Assembly (NCBI GenBank): GCA_904846145.1
Contig: CAJGZL010000001.1
Span: 2,108,001 to 2,172,000 of the forward strand
Reading direction: 5' to 3'
Source of the DNA: Psychrobacter immobilis
GTDB lineage: Bacteria > Pseudomonadota > Gammaproteobacteria > Pseudomonadales > Moraxellaceae
Length of the DNA stretch: 64,000 bases
The number at the start of each line of letters is the position of its first letter. Position 1 is the stretch's first letter. The notes beneath the pieces were generated by a model. The model was not told the DNA's origin. It did not search any database and was given only the letters and a program-made list of their open reading frames with translations. This document shows positions 34,126 through 44,694 of this stretch, in pieces. Position numbers and translations under genes: made by a program.

Positions 34126-34279
34126 CTTTCGCCGCATCCTTTTTGTTTTATAATCTTTGCCACTCTTAAAACCGTATTGAGACACATAATGATACCGCTA
34201 TACGGTGGGCGAGCCTGAGCGCGTTTGTTACACTATCAGCTACAAAATCATCTATGAGCATAATAAAAGAAGAGGCCCT

Positions 34280-35965
34280 ATGTCTGAAGAGCTACTAATT
34301 AATGTCAGTCCTATGGAATCCCGAGTAGCTGTGCTGGATAACGGAGTCTTAGGTGAGATCTATATCGAGCGCCATCATAAGCTTGGCTTAGTAGGCAATA
34401 TTTATCTAGGGACAGTGGTACGAGTGCTACCAGGTATGCAAGCTGCGTTTGTCGATATTGGACAATCACGCACGGCTTTTTTACATGTGAATGACATGCA
34501 GCGAGAGCCACGCCCACAAGCTAGTATCGGGCCCTCAATAGTTCAGATGGATGATAAGACTGCTGATACTATTAATACTATCGAGGACACTATCGATAGC
34601 GTCAATAGTATCGGCAAAATAAACAATAATACTAATGGTGCGCCAAGCACTAATGAGAAAAGTGCCACTGTTATATCCGCTGATAATATCAATGCAACAC
34701 CACCTGTTGTACTGCCAAAAAGTACAGTTACCATAGCTAGCAAAAGCCTTATTCAAAATCGCTTGCATGAGTCTCAGCGCGTGTTAGTACAAGTCACCAA
34801 AGATCAGCTGGGGAGTAAAGGCGCGCGTTTAACCACTAACATCTCTTTGCCCTCGCGGTATCTTGTTTACTTGCCATCGAGTGATCATATTGGTATCTCA
34901 CAGCGTATCGATAGTATTGATGAGCGCACTCGTCTCAAGACTGAGCTGACTAGTTTGATGCAAACCGTCAACCTAAAAGGCGGATTGATTGCGCGTACGG
35001 CAGCTGAGCGCGTCCCTGTTGATAAGCTTGAAGAAGATATCTACTATCTTTTGCAACTATGGCGCACTATCTGTGCGCGTCGCCAAGAGATTACTCATCA
35101 TCAAAGCTCTGAGCTTATTTATCAAGAGCTATCGCTACCACTGCGCTCTATTCGTGATTTAGTGCATAGTGACACCGAAAAAGTTATTATCGACAATGCA
35201 CAAATCTATGAGCAAGTACTCCGTTTTGCCAAAGAGTTTGTGCCTTTTATCGAAGAGCGTATTGTTCATTATACCGCTGAACCTGCACTCTTTGATGTGC
35301 ACCGCGTTGAGGAAGATCTGCGTGATGCTCTCAAACGCCGTGTTGATCTAAAGTCTGGCGGTTATCTGATTATTGATCAAACTGAGGCAATGACCACTAT
35401 TGATGTTAATACAGGCTCTTATGTTGGTGGTCGTTCGTTAGAAGACACCGTATATAAGACCAATCTTGAGGCCACCCATGCGATAGCCAGTCAGCTGCGC
35501 CTGCGCAATTTAGGGGGTATTATCATTCTTGATTTTATTGATATGCTTGAGCAAGAGCATAAAGATGATGTACTTACTAGCTTGCGAGAGCAACTGGTTC
35601 GTGATTATGCTAAGACCAATATCACCCAAGTCAGTGAGCTAGGTCTAGTTGAAATGACTCGTAAGCGCACGCGTGAGTCACTAGGCCAACAGTTATGTGA
35701 GCCATGCGTGACTTGTCAAGGTCGCGGTTTTATAAAAACCGCTGAAACGGTCTGCTTTGAAATATTTCGTGAGATGATGCGCTGCGCTCGTACTTATAAC
35801 TCACCGAAGAAGTTTACCGTTGTCGCTCACGCTGCAGTTATTGATTTATTACTGACCTCAGAGGCGGACACGGTTGCTGACTTAGAGTATCTACTTGGGC
35901 GAGTGATCACTTTTGAAGTCGAGAATCTATATACTCAGGAACAATATGATATTGTTTTGGATTAG
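34280..35965 (+). CDS. rng: Ribonuclease G
   Basis: Endoribonuclease of the RNase E/G family, maturing 16S rRNA and degrading some mRNAs. The 561-aa protein starts MSEELLINVSPMESRVAVLD; I choose ATG 34280, with AAGAAGAGG upstream, over the GTG at 34205. It has the S1 domain (VGNIYLGTVVRVLPGMQAAF), the DNase I-like part with SGGYLIIDQTEAMTTIDVNTG, the zinc-link CEPCVTCQGRG, and a normal C-terminus. Odd: about 70 extra residues rich in D, N, T and S interrupt the S1 domain between FLHVND and LIQNRLHES (about residues 82-150), absent from E. coli RNase G. Confidence 0.95.
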   Translation: MSEELLINVSPMESRVAVLDNGVLGEIYIERHHKLGLVGNIYLGTVVRVLPGMQAAFVDIGQSRTAFLHVNDMQREPRPQASIGPSIVQMDDKTADTINTIEDTIDSVNSIGKINNNTNGAPSTNEKSATVISADNINATPPVVLPKSTVTIASKSLIQNRLHESQRVLVQVTKDQLGSKGARLTTNISLPSRYLVYLPSSDHIGISQRIDSIDERTRLKTELTSLMQTVNLKGGLIARTAAERVPVDKLEEDIYYLLQLWRTICARRQEITHHQSSELIYQELSLPLRSIRDLVHSDTEKVIIDNAQIYEQVLRFAKEFVPFIEERIVHYTAEPALFDVHRVEEDLRDALKRRVDLKSGGYLIIDQTEAMTTIDVNTGSYVGGRSLEDTVYKTNLEATHAIASQLRLRNLGGIIILDFIDMLEQEHKDDVLTSLREQLVRDYAKTNITQVSELGLVEMTRKRTRESLGQQLCEPCVTCQGRGFIKTAETVCFEIFREMMRCARTYNSPKKFTVVAHAAVIDLLLTSEADTVADLEYLLGRVITFEVENLYTQEQYDIVLD

Positions 35966-35974
35966 AGATTGTCC

Positions 35975-36002
35975 TTGCAATGAGCTACAAGGTGTGTATA
36001 AT
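35975..36002 (+). promoter_or_regulatory. Promoter for the S10 ribosomal operon
   Basis: TTGCAA (35975-35980), 16-bp spacer, TATAAT (35997-36002). The -10 lies inside a near-palindrome GGTGTGTATAATATACACC. The 315-bp region to rpsJ also holds a hairpin (AGCGCC/GGCGCT, 36021-36048) and no gene, fitting a regulated S10 leader like that controlled by L4 in E. coli. Confidence 0.65.
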
Positions 36003-36280
36003 ATACACCACTGAATTATATAAGCGCCGCCAAGTAAACCGCTGGCGCTATAACAGCTAGAGCATCGTTTCTAGCACTATTTTCATTATGCCTTTGCTGA
36101 TTTCCATATTAATAGGAGATTCGGCGGGGCTTTAAACTATTTTACTTTTGATGGCAGCGGGTTTTGATAAAAGACAAGCGATCATTGCAAGTGAATATTT
36201 AATTAAACGGCTTTTTATCATTACCTTGTATTGCGTCGCATTGCAAGAATGACAAAAACACATATTAGGAGCTTGCTGGC

Positions 36281-36592
36281 ATGGCTAACCAGAGAATCCG
36301 TATCCGTCTTAAGTCTTTTGATCATCGTTTGATTGATCAATCAGCACAAGAGATTGTTGATACTGCAAAACGTACCGGTGCGCAAGTTTGTGGTCCTGTA
36401 CCGTTGCCGACTCGTATTGAGCGCTTCGACGTTCTAACCTCGCCACACGTCAACAAAGATGCTCGTGATCAGTACGAAATCCGTACTCACAAGCGTATGG
36501 TTGATATCGTTCAGCCTACTGACAAAACTGTGGACGCGCTAATGAAGTTAGATTTAGCAGCAGGCGTTGACGTTCAAATTGCTTTGGGTTAA
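36281..36592 (+). CDS. rpsJ: 30S ribosomal protein S10
   Basis: 103 aa, first gene of the S10 operon; assembles in the 30S head and also acts in NusB antitermination. Starts [20 protein letters not shown] with the GPVPLPT loop and [29 protein letters not shown] precedes the ATG. Usual length and full conservation. Confidence 0.98.
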   Translation: MANQRIRIRLKSFDHRLIDQSAQEIVDTAKRTGAQVCGPVPLPTRIERFDVLTSPHVNKDARDQYEIRTHKRMVDIVQPTDKTVDALMKLDLAAGVDVQIALG

Positions 36593-36637
36593 TGCAACAT
36601 ATCCAAACCATTAATAGAAGATATAAAGAGGTTTAAA

Positions 36638-37276
36638 ATGGCGATTGGTTTAGTCGGTAAAAAATGCGGCATGACCCGTGTCTTCACTGAGGCAGGCGCA
36701 TCTATCCCTGTTACAGTGGTAGAAGTTGACGCAAACCGCATTACTCAAGTAAAAAACACGGATACAGATGGTTATCAAGCCATCCAAATTACTACTGGTA
36801 CTCGTCGTGACAGCCGCGTAACTGCTGCTCAAAAAGGTCACTTTGCTAAAGCTGGCGTAAAAGCTGGTCGTGGTGTTTGGGAATTTCGTGCTAATGAGAG
36901 TGATCTTGAAGGCCGCGAGATTGGTGGCGAGATACTAGCTGACTTGTTTGAACAAGGTCAGATGGTTGATGTAACAGGAACTAGTAAAGGTAAAGGTTTC
37001 CAAGGTCCTGTAAAACGTCACAACTTTAGTATGCAAGATGCGACTCATGGTAACTCAGTATCTCATCGTGCACATGGTTCAACTGGTCAAAACCAGTCAC
37101 CAGGTAAAGTATTCAAAGGCAAAAAGATGGCGGGCCAGATGGGTAACAAGCGTGTTACTGTTCAAGGCCTAGAAGTGATTTCAGTTGATGCTGAAAAAGG
37201 GTTACTTGTCATCAAAGGTGCTATCCCAGGTGCCACCGGTGGCGATGTTATCGTACGTCCGTCAGTCAAAGCCTAA
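36638..37276 (+). CDS. rplC: 50S ribosomal protein L3
   Basis: 212 aa; one of the first proteins to bind 23S rRNA, near the peptidyl-transferase centre. Typical [16 protein letters not shown] start, and the central loop [37 protein letters not shown]. Contains the GQ (Gln) site methylated by PrmB in relatives. Co-transcribed with rpsJ. Confidence 0.98.
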   Translation: MAIGLVGKKCGMTRVFTEAGASIPVTVVEVDANRITQVKNTDTDGYQAIQITTGTRRDSRVTAAQKGHFAKAGVKAGRGVWEFRANESDLEGREIGGEILADLFEQGQMVDVTGTSKGKGFQGPVKRHNFSMQDATHGNSVSHRAHGSTGQNQSPGKVFKGKKMAGQMGNKRVTVQGLEVISVDAEKGLLVIKGAIPGATGGDVIVRPSVKA

Positions 37277-37290
37277 GCAAGGGGATTAAC

Positions 37291-37893
37291 GTGGATTTAA
37301 AAACAGTTACAGGTGCGGCGGTTGAGCTTTCTGATACGGCTTTTGGTCGTGAATTCAACGAAGCATTAGTGCATCAAGTCGTCACCGCTTATTTAGCTGG
37401 TGGTCGTCAAGGTACACGCGCACAAAAAACCCGTGCCGAAGTTTCTGGCGGTGGTATTAAGCCATGGCGTCAAAAAGGTACTGGTCGTGCTCGTGCAGGC
37501 TCTATTCGTAGCCCAATCTGGCGTGGGGGCGGTCGTGCATTCGCGGCAAAACCACAAGATTGGTCACAAAAAGTTAACCGTAAAATGTACCGTGGTGCTA
37601 TGCAGTGCATCTTAGCCGAATTGATTCGCCAAGAGCGTTTGATTTTGGTTGAAGATATGACTATGTCTGCACCTAAGACCAAAGATCTTATCGCTAAATT
37701 GAATGATTTAAACGCACCACGTGCTTTGATCATTACTAAAGAAGTCGATGAGAACTTGTACTTAGCGGCTCGCAATATTCCACATGTCAATGTACTTGGT
37801 ACAAGTGAAGTGGATCCAGTGAGCTTGATTGCTTTTGATAAAGTAATCATGTCAGTTGAAGCGGCGAAACAATTTGAGGAAGCACTAGCATGA
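37291..37893 (+). CDS. rplD: 50S ribosomal protein L4
   Basis: 200 aa with a GTG start after AAGGGG. Shows [17 protein letters not shown] and [19 protein letters not shown], the loop that reaches the exit tunnel. In E. coli L4 also represses its own operon through the S10 leader, and the 315-bp leader here could allow the same. Overlaps rplW by 4 nt. Confidence 0.98.
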   Translation: MDLKTVTGAAVELSDTAFGREFNEALVHQVVTAYLAGGRQGTRAQKTRAEVSGGGIKPWRQKGTGRARAGSIRSPIWRGGGRAFAAKPQDWSQKVNRKMYRGAMQCILAELIRQERLILVEDMTMSAPKTKDLIAKLNDLNAPRALIITKEVDENLYLAARNIPHVNVLGTSEVDPVSLIAFDKVIMSVEAAKQFEEALA

Positions 37894-38234
37894 ATAACGC
37901 AAGACTTTATCAGATCCTAAGAGGACCTGTCTTCTCAGAGAAATCTCAAATGCTTGGCGATTCACTTGGTGTACAAGTATTCAAAATTGATTCTAAAGCG
38001 ACTAAGCTTGAAGTCAAAAAAGCAGTTGAGTTGATGTTTGAAGGTGTTGAAGTTACTAAAGTAAACACATTGAATGTTAAAGGTAAGACAAAGCGTTTTG
38101 GTAAAACTATTGGCCGTCGTAATGACTATAAAAAAGCCTATGTTACCTTAAAAGCTGGTCAAGATGTACAAATGGCTGATGCTGGTGAGGAAGTAGCTAC
38201 TACTCCTGCTAGTGAAACAGCGAACAACGAATAA
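37890..38234 (+). CDS. rplW: 50S ribosomal protein L23
   Basis: 114 aa; sits at the tunnel exit and docks trigger factor and SRP. Start [19 protein letters not shown], then [20 protein letters not shown] and [20 protein letters not shown]. The C-terminal 20 residues are acidic/threonine-rich, a short extension beyond E. coli L23. Start overlaps the rplD stop (ATGA). Confidence 0.98.
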   Translation: MNNARLYQILRGPVFSEKSQMLGDSLGVQVFKIDSKATKLEVKKAVELMFEGVEVTKVNTLNVKGKTKRFGKTIGRRNDYKKAYVTLKAGQDVQMADAGEEVATTPASETANNE

Positions 38235-38245
38235 GGATTACACTC

Positions 38246-39073
38246 ATGCCTATCGTAAAAGCAAAGCCAACATCACCAGGCCGTCGTTTTGTTGAAAAAG
38301 TGGTGCATCCACACCTTTACAAAGGTCGTCCGTTTGCAGCACTTCTAGAATCAAAAAGTAAGTCAGGTGGTCGTAACAATAATGGTCGCATCACGTCGCG
38401 TCATATTGGTGGCGGTCATAAACAGCATTATCGTATTATTGACTTTAAACGTACTAAAGATAATATTCCAGCGATCGTAGAACGTATCGAATATGATCCT
38501 AACCGTACTGCACATATTGCTCTACTTAAGTATGCTGATGGCGAACGTCGTTATATCATTGCTGCTAAGAAGCAAGCCGTTGGTGATACAGTACTATCAG
38601 GTGAAATGTCACCTATTCGTCCAGGTAACTGTTTACCGCTTAAAAACATCCCATTGGGTACTGTAATCCATAATATCGAACTTAAAATCGGTAAAGGTGC
38701 ACAGATGGCTCGAGCAGCGGGTGCAAGCGTACAGCTACTAGGCCGTGATGGTATCTATGCAATCCTACGTATGCGTTCAGGCGAAACTCGCCGTGTGCAT
38801 ATCAATTGCCGCGCCGTTATTGGTGAAGTCTCTAATACTGAAAACAACTTGAAATCACTTGGTAAAGCTGGTGCGTCACGTTGGAGAGGTATTCGTCCTT
38901 CTGTTCGTGGTGTCGCAATGAACCCAGTTGATCACCCACATGGTGGTGGTGAAGGTCGTAACAAAGGTCGCCATCCTACTAGCCCTTGGGGTCAGAAGTC
39001 TAAAGGACTTAAAACGCGTCATAATAAGCGTACTGACAATATGATCATCCGTCGCGCCAAGAAGAAGAAATAA
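38246..39073 (+). CDS. rplB: 50S ribosomal protein L2
   Basis: 275 aa; needed for subunit joining and peptidyl-transferase function. Full conservation: [13 protein letters not shown], the RNA-binding body, and near the C-terminus [20 protein letters not shown], which includes the essential histidine. Twelve bases after rplW. Confidence 0.98.
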   Translation: MPIVKAKPTSPGRRFVEKVVHPHLYKGRPFAALLESKSKSGGRNNNGRITSRHIGGGHKQHYRIIDFKRTKDNIPAIVERIEYDPNRTAHIALLKYADGERRYIIAAKKQAVGDTVLSGEMSPIRPGNCLPLKNIPLGTVIHNIELKIGKGAQMARAAGASVQLLGRDGIYAILRMRSGETRRVHINCRAVIGEVSNTENNLKSLGKAGASRWRGIRPSVRGVAMNPVDHPHGGGEGRNKGRHPTSPWGQKSKGLKTRHNKRTDNMIIRRAKKKK

Positions 39074-39084
39074 GGAAGAATTTC

Positions 39085-39360
39085 ATGCCTCGTTCATTGA
39101 AAAAAGGTCCATTCATTGATGCGCATTTGTTTGCCAAAGTTGAAACTGCTATTGAAGCCAACTCACGCAAACCGATCAAAACTTGGTCGCGCCGCTCGAT
39201 GATTCTGCCACAAATGGTTGGCCTAACTTTATCTGTTCATAATGGCCGTACTCACGTACCGGTTATCATTAGTGAGCAGATGGTTGGTCATAAACTAGGT
39301 GAATTTGCTCCGACCCGTACCTATCGCGGTCACGGCATTGACAAGAAAGCTAAGAGATAA
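39085..39360 (+). CDS. rpsS: 30S ribosomal protein S19
   Basis: 91 aa; in the 30S head, contacting S13 and t[23 protein letters not shown] and [16 protein letters not shown] are typical. GGAAGAATTTC precedes the start. Confidence 0.98.
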   Translation: MPRSLKKGPFIDAHLFAKVETAIEANSRKPIKTWSRRSMILPQMVGLTLSVHNGRTHVPVIISEQMVGHKLGEFAPTRTYRGHGIDKKAKR

Positions 39361-39370
39361 GGTGCTTACC

Positions 39371-39700
39371 ATGGAAGTAACTGCAAAATTACGCGGTGCC
39401 GCCATCTCGGCACAAAAAGTTAGACTCGTTGCTGATGAAGTTCGTGGCAAATCTATTGAGCGTGCTTTGGATATCTTAACGTATAGCAATAAAAAAGGCG
39501 CTGTGTTTGTTAAGAAATGCCTTAACTCAGCTATCGCCAATGCCGAACATAACAACGGTTTAGATATTGATACGCTAAAAGTATCGACTATCTACGTTGA
39601 TGAAGGTATTACGCTAAAACGTATCCTACCACGTGCCAAAGGTCGCGCTGATCGTATCAGCAAACGTACCTGTCACATCACTATAAAGGTAGGAGAATAA
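39371..39700 (+). CDS. rplV: 50S ribosomal protein L22
   Basis: 109 aa starting [23 protein letters not shown] 39371 is chosen because it gives the family length and lies 10 bp after rpsS. The tunnel hairpin has [20 protein letters not shown], where macrolide-resistance changes are known in other bacteria; no such change is evident. Confidence 0.97.
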   Translation: MEVTAKLRGAAISAQKVRLVADEVRGKSIERALDILTYSNKKGAVFVKKCLNSAIANAEHNNGLDIDTLKVSTIYVDEGITLKRILPRAKGRADRISKRTCHITIKVGE

Positions 39701-39703
39701 GTT

Positions 39704-40432
39704 ATGGGTCAAAAAGTACATCCAATCGGAATTCGTCTTGGTGTTGTCAAAAAGCATAACGCAAACTGGTATGCTAGCCCTAAACAATACTCAGAATACC
39801 TCATTAACGATATCCAAGTTCGTGAGTATCTGCGCAAAAAACTAGACAACGCTATGGTCAGTGGTATTATGATCGAGCGTCCTACTGGTGCTGCTAAGAT
39901 TACCATTTCTACTGCGCGTCCTGGTATCGTTATTGGCAAAAAAGGCGAAGATATTGAAAGACTTCAAAAAGAATTGACCAAAATTATGGGCGTACCTGCT
40001 CAGGTCAACATTGAAGAAATCACTTCACCTGATCTTGATGCTCGTTTAGTAGCAGAAGGTATCGCAAGCCAGCTTGAGCGTCGTGTTATGTTCCGCCGTG
40101 CTATGAAACGCGCCGTGCAAAACAGCATGCGTTCTGGTGCTAAAGGTATTAAAGTTGAGCTGTCTGGCCGTCTTGGCGGTGCTGAAATTGCTCGTACTGA
40201 ATGGTATCGTGAAGGTCGTGTACCTTTACATACGCTCCGCGCTGATATTGACTATGCGTCAATTCGTGCAGAGACTACTTACGGCACTATCGGTGTAAAA
40301 GTTTGGATCTTCCGTGGCGAAATCCTTGACGGTATGAACAGTGTTTATAATCCCGTTAAAGAAGAGCCTCGCGCGCCAAAACGCCGTGGTCGTGGTGGAA
40401 ACGGAAATCGTCGAAACTCAGACAGAGGGTAA
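39704..40432 (+). CDS. rpsC: 30S ribosomal protein S3
   Basis: 242 aa; at the mRNA entry channel with helicase function. [20 protein letters not shown] start, KH motif [20 protein letters not shown] and the C-terminal [20 protein letters not shown]. Ends in a basic glycine/arginine-rich tail ([15 protein letters not shown]). Confidence 0.98.
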   Translation: MGQKVHPIGIRLGVVKKHNANWYASPKQYSEYLINDIQVREYLRKKLDNAMVSGIMIERPTGAAKITISTARPGIVIGKKGEDIERLQKELTKIMGVPAQVNIEEITSPDLDARLVAEGIASQLERRVMFRRAMKRAVQNSMRSGAKGIKVELSGRLGGAEIARTEWYREGRVPLHTLRADIDYASIRAETTYGTIGVKVWIFRGEILDGMNSVYNPVKEEPRAPKRRGRGGNGNRRNSDRG

Positions 40433-40435
40433 ACT

Positions 40436-40849
40436 ATGTTACAGCCAAAACGTACCAAGTTTCGTAAAATGCATAAAGGTCGTAACACTGGGCTTGCTCA
40501 TCGTGGAAGCACCGTTGCATTCGGACAAATTGGTCTAAAATCTTTGACTCGTGGTCGTATGACTGCCCGTCAAATCGAAGCAGCACGTCGTACCATTACT
40601 CGTAAGATCAAACGTGGTGGTAAAATTTGGATTCGTGTATTCCCAGACAAACCTATTACCAATAAGCCTCTAGAAGTACGTATGGGTAAAGGTAAAGGCC
40701 CTGTAGAATACTGGGTATGCGAAGTCAAACCTGGTAAAGTGCTATATGAAATCGAAGGGGTTTCAGAAGAGCTTGCTCGCGATGCCTTAACGCTTGCAGC
40801 AGCAAAACTGCCCTTTAAAACTACCATTGTTAAGCGGACGATAATGTAA
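40436..40849 (+). CDS. rplP: 50S ribosomal protein L16
   Basis: 137 aa; helps position A-site t[20 protein letters not shown] start, [19 protein letters not shown] and [17 protein letters not shown] are conserved. Its stop shares a base with the rpmC start (TAATG). Confidence 0.98.
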   Translation: MLQPKRTKFRKMHKGRNTGLAHRGSTVAFGQIGLKSLTRGRMTARQIEAARRTITRKIKRGGKIWIRVFPDKPITNKPLEVRMGKGKGPVEYWVCEVKPGKVLYEIEGVSEELARDALTLAAAKLPFKTTIVKRTIM

Positions 40850-41046
40850 TGAAGATCAGTGAATTACGTGATAAATCATTAGAAGAACTGACTCAGTTAC
40901 TTGATGAAAAGCAACTTGATGCTTTCCGTATTCGTATGGCTAAAGCAACGGGTCAGTTGGGGAATACCCATGAAGTTCGTGGTAATCGTCGTACGATCGC
41001 CCAGCTTCAGACTTTGATTAACGAGAAACAACGAGGCGACTCATGA
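40849..41046 (+). CDS. rpmC: 50S ribosomal protein L29
   Basis: 65 aa, all helical; near the tunnel exit beside L23. [20 protein letters not shown] and the closing [13 protein letters not shown] are typical. Overlaps rplP by 1 nt and rpsQ by 4 nt. Confidence 0.97.
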   Translation: MKISELRDKSLEELTQLLDEKQLDAFRIRMAKATGQLGNTHEVRGNRRTIAQLQTLINEKQRGDS

Positions 41047-41315
41047 GCGATAACAATCAAACAGCTAACGCAAGCTTATTGACCGGTCGAGTTGTGAGCG
41101 ACAAGATGGATAAGTCCATCACCGTTTTGATTGAGCGTCTGGTTCGCCATCCTTTGTATGGCAAGCAGCTTCGTCGTTCAACCAAAATCAAAGCTCATGA
41201 TGAGAACAATGTTTGCCAACAAGGCGACCTTGTCCGTATCAAAGAGACGCGTCCAATCTCAAAAACTAAAGCTTGGACTTTAGTGGAAGTGATTGAGAAA
41301 GTAGAAAAAATCTAA
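41043..41315 (+). CDS. rpsQ: 30S ribosomal protein S17
   Basis: 90 aa, primary 16S rRNA binder. [20 protein letters not shown] and [20 protein letters not shown]. Last gene of the S10 operon; followed by a 178-bp gap containing a promoter. Confidence 0.97.
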   Translation: MSDNNQTANASLLTGRVVSDKMDKSITVLIERLVRHPLYGKQLRRSTKIKAHDENNVCQQGDLVRIKETRPISKTKAWTLVEVIEKVEKI

Positions 41316-41320
41316 GTAAA

Positions 41321-41349
41321 TTGCAATAAAGACTAGAAGCTGTTAAAAT
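41321..41349 (+). promoter_or_regulatory. Promoter for the spc operon
   Basis: TTGCAA (41321-41326), 17-bp spacer, TAAAAT (41344-41349), in the rpsQ-rplN gap. A hairpin ATGTGC/GCACAT follows at 41373-41389. This matches the place of the E. coli spc promoter. Confidence 0.65.
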
Positions 41350-41493
41350 AGCCGCCTTTTTAGGGATGCCGAATGTGCTTCACGCACATCACTAGCATTA
41401 GAGAAGTTGGTTGTTTCTATTAAAATGCCGACGACTCATACTGAGCTTGCGGCAGCACCTAGTTTTTATTGCTCATACCTGTGGAGTAACGCT

Positions 41494-41862
41494 ATGATTC
41501 AGGTTGAATCTATGCTGGAAGTTGCAGATAATAGCGGTGCAAGACGAGTTCAGTGCATTAAAGTACTGGGTGGTTCTCATCGTCGTTATGCATCAGTCGG
41601 CGATATCATCAAAGTAACGGTAAAAGAAGCCATTCCTCGCGGTCGTGTCAAAAAGGGCGATGTGATGAATGCGGTAGTTGTACGTACCAAAAAAGGCGTT
41701 CGCCGCCCTGATGGTTCGGTTATTCGTTTTGACGACAATGCTGCGGTATTGCTGAACCAAAACAAAGCACCGATTGCAACTCGTATTTTTGGACCGGTAA
41801 CTCGTGAACTACGTGGTGATCAGTTTATGAAAATTGTATCCCTAGCACCAGAAGTATTGTGA
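41494..41862 (+). CDS. rplN: 50S ribosomal protein L14
   Basis: 122 aa; at the subunit interface, contacts L19. The start is ATG 41494 after GTGGAGTAA, giving [20 protein letters not shown] as in other bacteria; the longer upstream frame is ignored. First gene of the spc operon. Confidence 0.97.
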   Translation: MIQVESMLEVADNSGARRVQCIKVLGGSHRRYASVGDIIKVTVKEAIPRGRVKKGDVMNAVVVRTKKGVRRPDGSVIRFDDNAAVLLNQNKAPIATRIFGPVTRELRGDQFMKIVSLAPEVL

Positions 41863-41870
41863 GGTAACCC

Positions 41871-42188
41871 ATGGCTAAATTACGTAAAGGCGATACAGTT
41901 ATCGTGATTGCTGGTAAAGACAAAGGCAAGCAAGGTACTGTTCAAGCTGTTAAAAATGACCGTATCAAAGTTGAAGGCATTAATATTGTTACCAAACATC
42001 AGAAGCCAAATCAGGCAACTGGCGTTGAAGGCGGCATCTTAAAGCAAGAAGCTTTTTTACATATCTCAAATGTCGCAATTTTAAATGCGCAAACCCAAAA
42101 AGCAGACCGTATTACTTACCAAACGAATGATGATGGCGTTAAACAACGCGTCTATCGTTCAAATGGTGAAGTTGTGGCGACTGCGTAA
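41871..42188 (+). CDS. rplX: 50S ribosomal protein L24
   Basis: 105 aa; one of two assembly initiators of the 50S subunit. KOW motif in KGDTVIVIAGKDKGKQGTVQ, then NIVTKHQKPNQATGVEGGI. Eight bases after rplN with GAGGTAACCC as ribosome-binding site. Confidence 0.98.
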   Translation: MAKLRKGDTVIVIAGKDKGKQGTVQAVKNDRIKVEGINIVTKHQKPNQATGVEGGILKQEAFLHISNVAILNAQTQKADRITYQTNDDGVKQRVYRSNGEVVATA

Positions 42189-42209
42189 GACACTAAGGGT
42201 GTAATGGTA

Positions 42210-42746
42210 ATGGCAAGATTAAAAGCTTTATATAACGATGAACTAAAGCAAAAGATTAAAGAAGAACTTGCTTTAGATAATGTGATGCAAGTGCCGAAAA
42301 TCACTAAGATCACTTTAAACATGGGTGTAGGCGGCGCGTCTCAAGACAAGAAATTGCTTGAAGGTGCAGTAGCCGATATGACCGCGATTGCTGGTCAAAA
42401 ACCTGTAGTCACCAAAGCGCGTAAATCAATCGCAGGCTTTAAGATTCGTGAAGAATGGCCAATCGGTTGTAAAGTAACGCTACGCGGTGAGCAAATGTAC
42501 GAATTTTTAGATCGTCTCATTGCCGTTGCTATTCCTCGTATTCGTGACTTCCGTGGTTTTTCACCTAAAGCCTTTGATGGACGTGGTAACTATTCACTGG
42601 GTATCAAAGAGCAAATCGTATTCCCAGAAGTAGATTTTGACAAGATTGATCGTATCCGTGGTATGGATGTGACTATCACAACGTCAGCTACTACTGATGA
42701 CGAAGGTCGTGCGCTGCTTAAAGCATTCGGCTTCCCATTTAAATAA
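42210..42746 (+). CDS. rplE: 50S ribosomal protein L5
   Basis: 178 aa; binds 5S rRNA and contacts P-site tRNA. Starts [23 protein letters not shown] 42204 two codons earlier is an alternative and lies closer to the [37 protein letters not shown] and [17 protein letters not shown] are conserved. Confidence 0.96.
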   Translation: MARLKALYNDELKQKIKEELALDNVMQVPKITKITLNMGVGGASQDKKLLEGAVADMTAIAGQKPVVTKARKSIAGFKIREEWPIGCKVTLRGEQMYEFLDRLIAVAIPRIRDFRGFSPKAFDGRGNYSLGIKEQIVFPEVDFDKIDRIRGMDVTITTSATTDDEGRALLKAFGFPFK

Positions 42747-42758
42747 GGTAAAGACGTT

Positions 42759-43064
42759 ATGGCAAAGAAGAGCATGATTAACCGCGAATTAAAGCGCGAA
42801 AAAATGGTAGCTAAGTTCGCTGATAAGCGCCTTAAGCTAAAAACAACGATCAATGATATCAATGCAACTGATGAAGAGCGTATGGACGCGATGTTAGAGC
42901 TACAGTCTCTACCACGCAACTCATCGCCAGTACGTCTGCGCAATCGTTGTGCCATCACAGGTCGTCCTCATGGTTACTTCCGTAAGTTTGGCTTGTCACG
43001 CAATATGTTGCGTGAGCGTGTCATGCAAGGTGATGTACCTGGTGTTCGTAAAGCAAGCTGGTAA
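42759..43064 (+). CDS. rpsN: 30S ribosomal protein S14, zinc-free type
   Basis: 101 aa, in the 30S head. The long form lacking the CxxC zinc motifs (C- type): [19 protein letters not shown], and [20 protein letters not shown] near the end. Twelve bases after rplE. Confidence 0.97.
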   Translation: MAKKSMINRELKREKMVAKFADKRLKLKTTINDINATDEERMDAMLELQSLPRNSSPVRLRNRCAITGRPHGYFRKFGLSRNMLRERVMQGDVPGVRKASW

Positions 43065-43074
43065 GGAGTAGTAC

Positions 43075-43473
43075 ATGAGTATGCAAGATACTGTTGGGGA
43101 TATGCTAACCCGTATTCGTAACGCCCAAATGGCTAATAAAGTTTCAGTAGCTATGCCAAGCTCTAAGCTACGTAAATCTATCGCTGACCTATTGGTTAGT
43201 GAAGGTTATGTTGCTAGTGCTGAAGTCAAAGCTGAAGATAACAACAAAGCAACGCTAACTATCGAATTAAAGTACTTCGAAGGTAAAGCGGTTATCGAAA
43301 CTATCCAACGTTACAGCCGTCCTGGTTTACGCCAGCATCGCGGTAAAGACGCTATCCCTACTGTAAAAAAAGGTATGGGTGTTGCTATCGTGTCAACTAG
43401 CCAAGGTATCATGAGTGATCGTGCTGCACGCGCTGCTGGTATCGGTGGTGAAATCGTCGCATTTGTAGCGTAA
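43075..43473 (+). CDS. rpsH: 30S ribosomal protein S8
   Basis: 132 aa; 16S rRNA central-domain binder and, in E. coli, translational repressor of the spc operon. [20 protein letters not shown] start and [20 protein letters not shown] at the end. Followed by an unusual 323-bp gap before rplF. Confidence 0.97.
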   Translation: MSMQDTVGDMLTRIRNAQMANKVSVAMPSSKLRKSIADLLVSEGYVASAEVKAEDNNKATLTIELKYFEGKAVIETIQRYSRPGLRQHRGKDAIPTVKKGMGVAIVSTSQGIMSDRAARAAGIGGEIVAFVA

Positions 43474-43796
43474 GCTGCAATTCATTATTAGTTAGTATTT
43501 ATTATTAATTACTATAATGGCACGATAAAGTCTATTTGATTTCTATATATCAGGTTTATAAGTTCTAAGTTAATTTTTTAAATTAAACGTTATGAGCCTG
43601 ATACCTATCAATATTATAAAAACTTCATCTAATGGATGGTTTTATAATATTGATAGGTGCTTAATAGAGTCGTTTATGCTAAACTAGCACGCTTTTTAGC
43701 CTGTTAGTTTTTTCGCTATTATTCTGACCATAGTTTTATTAGGTTATTAATAATAGTTTGCTAACAGAAGATTTTAATTTTTTAAGGAATACTCCT
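43474..43796 (+). other. 323-bp non-coding gap inside the spc operon with a 19-bp inverted repeat
   Basis: AT-rich, no gene. The stem ACCTATCAATATTATAAAA at 43603-43621 pairs perfectly with 43640-43658 across 18 nt, which themselves contain CATC/GATG. In most bacteria rpsH and rplF are only a few bases apart, so this is an inserted or expanded segment. It could be a miniature mobile element, an RNA-processing site or an attenuator. Confidence 0.7.
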
Positions 43797-44330
43797 ATGT
43801 CTCGTGTGGCTAAAGCCCCGGTAACACTGCCTAACGGCGTAAGTGTTACTTTGAACGATCGGCAGGTCGAAGTGAAAGGCAAGAACGGTACTTTGTCTTT
43901 ACACCTGCACGAATTGGTCGAGCTGAAACAGGAAGATGATGCTATTATTCTCTCACCTACAGTCGATTCAAAAGAAGCCATGATGCACACTGGCACCGTC
44001 CGCGCTTTGCTTAACAACCATGTTAAGGGCGTAACTGAAGGCTTTGAGAAACGTCTTCAGTTGATCGGTGTTGGTTATCGTGCACAAGCTGCTGGCGATA
44101 AAGTAACCTTGAACGTTGGTTACTCACATCCAGTAGAATACACGTTACCTGAAAGTGTGTCAGCTGAAACCCCAACGCAAACTGAAATCGTTTTAAAATC
44201 AAACGATAAGCAGCAGCTTGGACAAGCTGCGGCTAATATCCGTGGTTTCCGCCCACCAGAGCCTTATAAAGGCAAAGGTATTCGTTATAGTGACGAGCAT
44301 GTGATTCGCAAAGAAGCCAAGAAAAAATAA
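43797..44330 (+). CDS. rplF: 50S ribosomal protein L6
   Basis: 177 aa; near the sarcin-ricin loop and factor-binding centre. Start at ATG 43797 (TAAGGAATACTCCT before it) giving [40 protein letters not shown] and [20 protein letters not shown] follow. Confidence 0.97.
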   Translation: MSRVAKAPVTLPNGVSVTLNDRQVEVKGKNGTLSLHLHELVELKQEDDAIILSPTVDSKEAMMHTGTVRALLNNHVKGVTEGFEKRLQLIGVGYRAQAAGDKVTLNVGYSHPVEYTLPESVSAETPTQTEIVLKSNDKQQLGQAAANIRGFRPPEPYKGKGIRYSDEHVIRKEAKKK

Positions 44331-44341
44331 GGTGAGTTGAA

Positions 44342-44692
44342 ATGTTTGATAAAAAAGCAGCTCGTCTACGTCGAGCAAAGAAAACCCGCGCGCATATCCG
44401 TGTTTTAGGTGCACATCGCCTTACGGTTAATCGCACGCCAAAGCATATCTATGCCCAGATTATCTCTCCGAACGGTGGTGAAGTGATTGCACAGGCATCT
44501 ACCTTAGACGGCAGTCTGCGTTCAGGCGCAACTGGTAACACTGATGCAGCGACGTCTGTAGGCCAATTAATCGCAGAGCGCGCAAAGGCAGCTGGCATTA
44601 CTAAAGTTGCTTTTGACCGTAGTGGTTTTAAATATCATGGTCGAGTAAAAGCTTTAGCTGAAGCTGCTCGCGAAAACGGATTGGAGTTTTAA
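44342..44692 (+). CDS. rplR: 50S ribosomal protein L18
   Basis: 116 aa; binds 5S rRNA with L5. [19 protein letters not shown] start and [20 protein letters not shown] at the end. Eleven bases after rplF with AAGGTGAG as ribosome-binding site. Confidence 0.97.
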   Translation: MFDKKAARLRRAKKTRAHIRVLGAHRLTVNRTPKHIYAQIISPNGGEVIAQASTLDGSLRSGATGNTDAATSVGQLIAERAKAAGITKVAFDRSGFKYHGRVKALAEAARENGLEF

Positions 44693-44694
44693 TC

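Noticed and set aside
34205-34279. 25-residue N-terminal extension of RNase G from GTG 34205
   Set aside because: The sequence is unlike the family, and ATG 34280 has a better ribosome-binding site and matches the conserved N-terminus.
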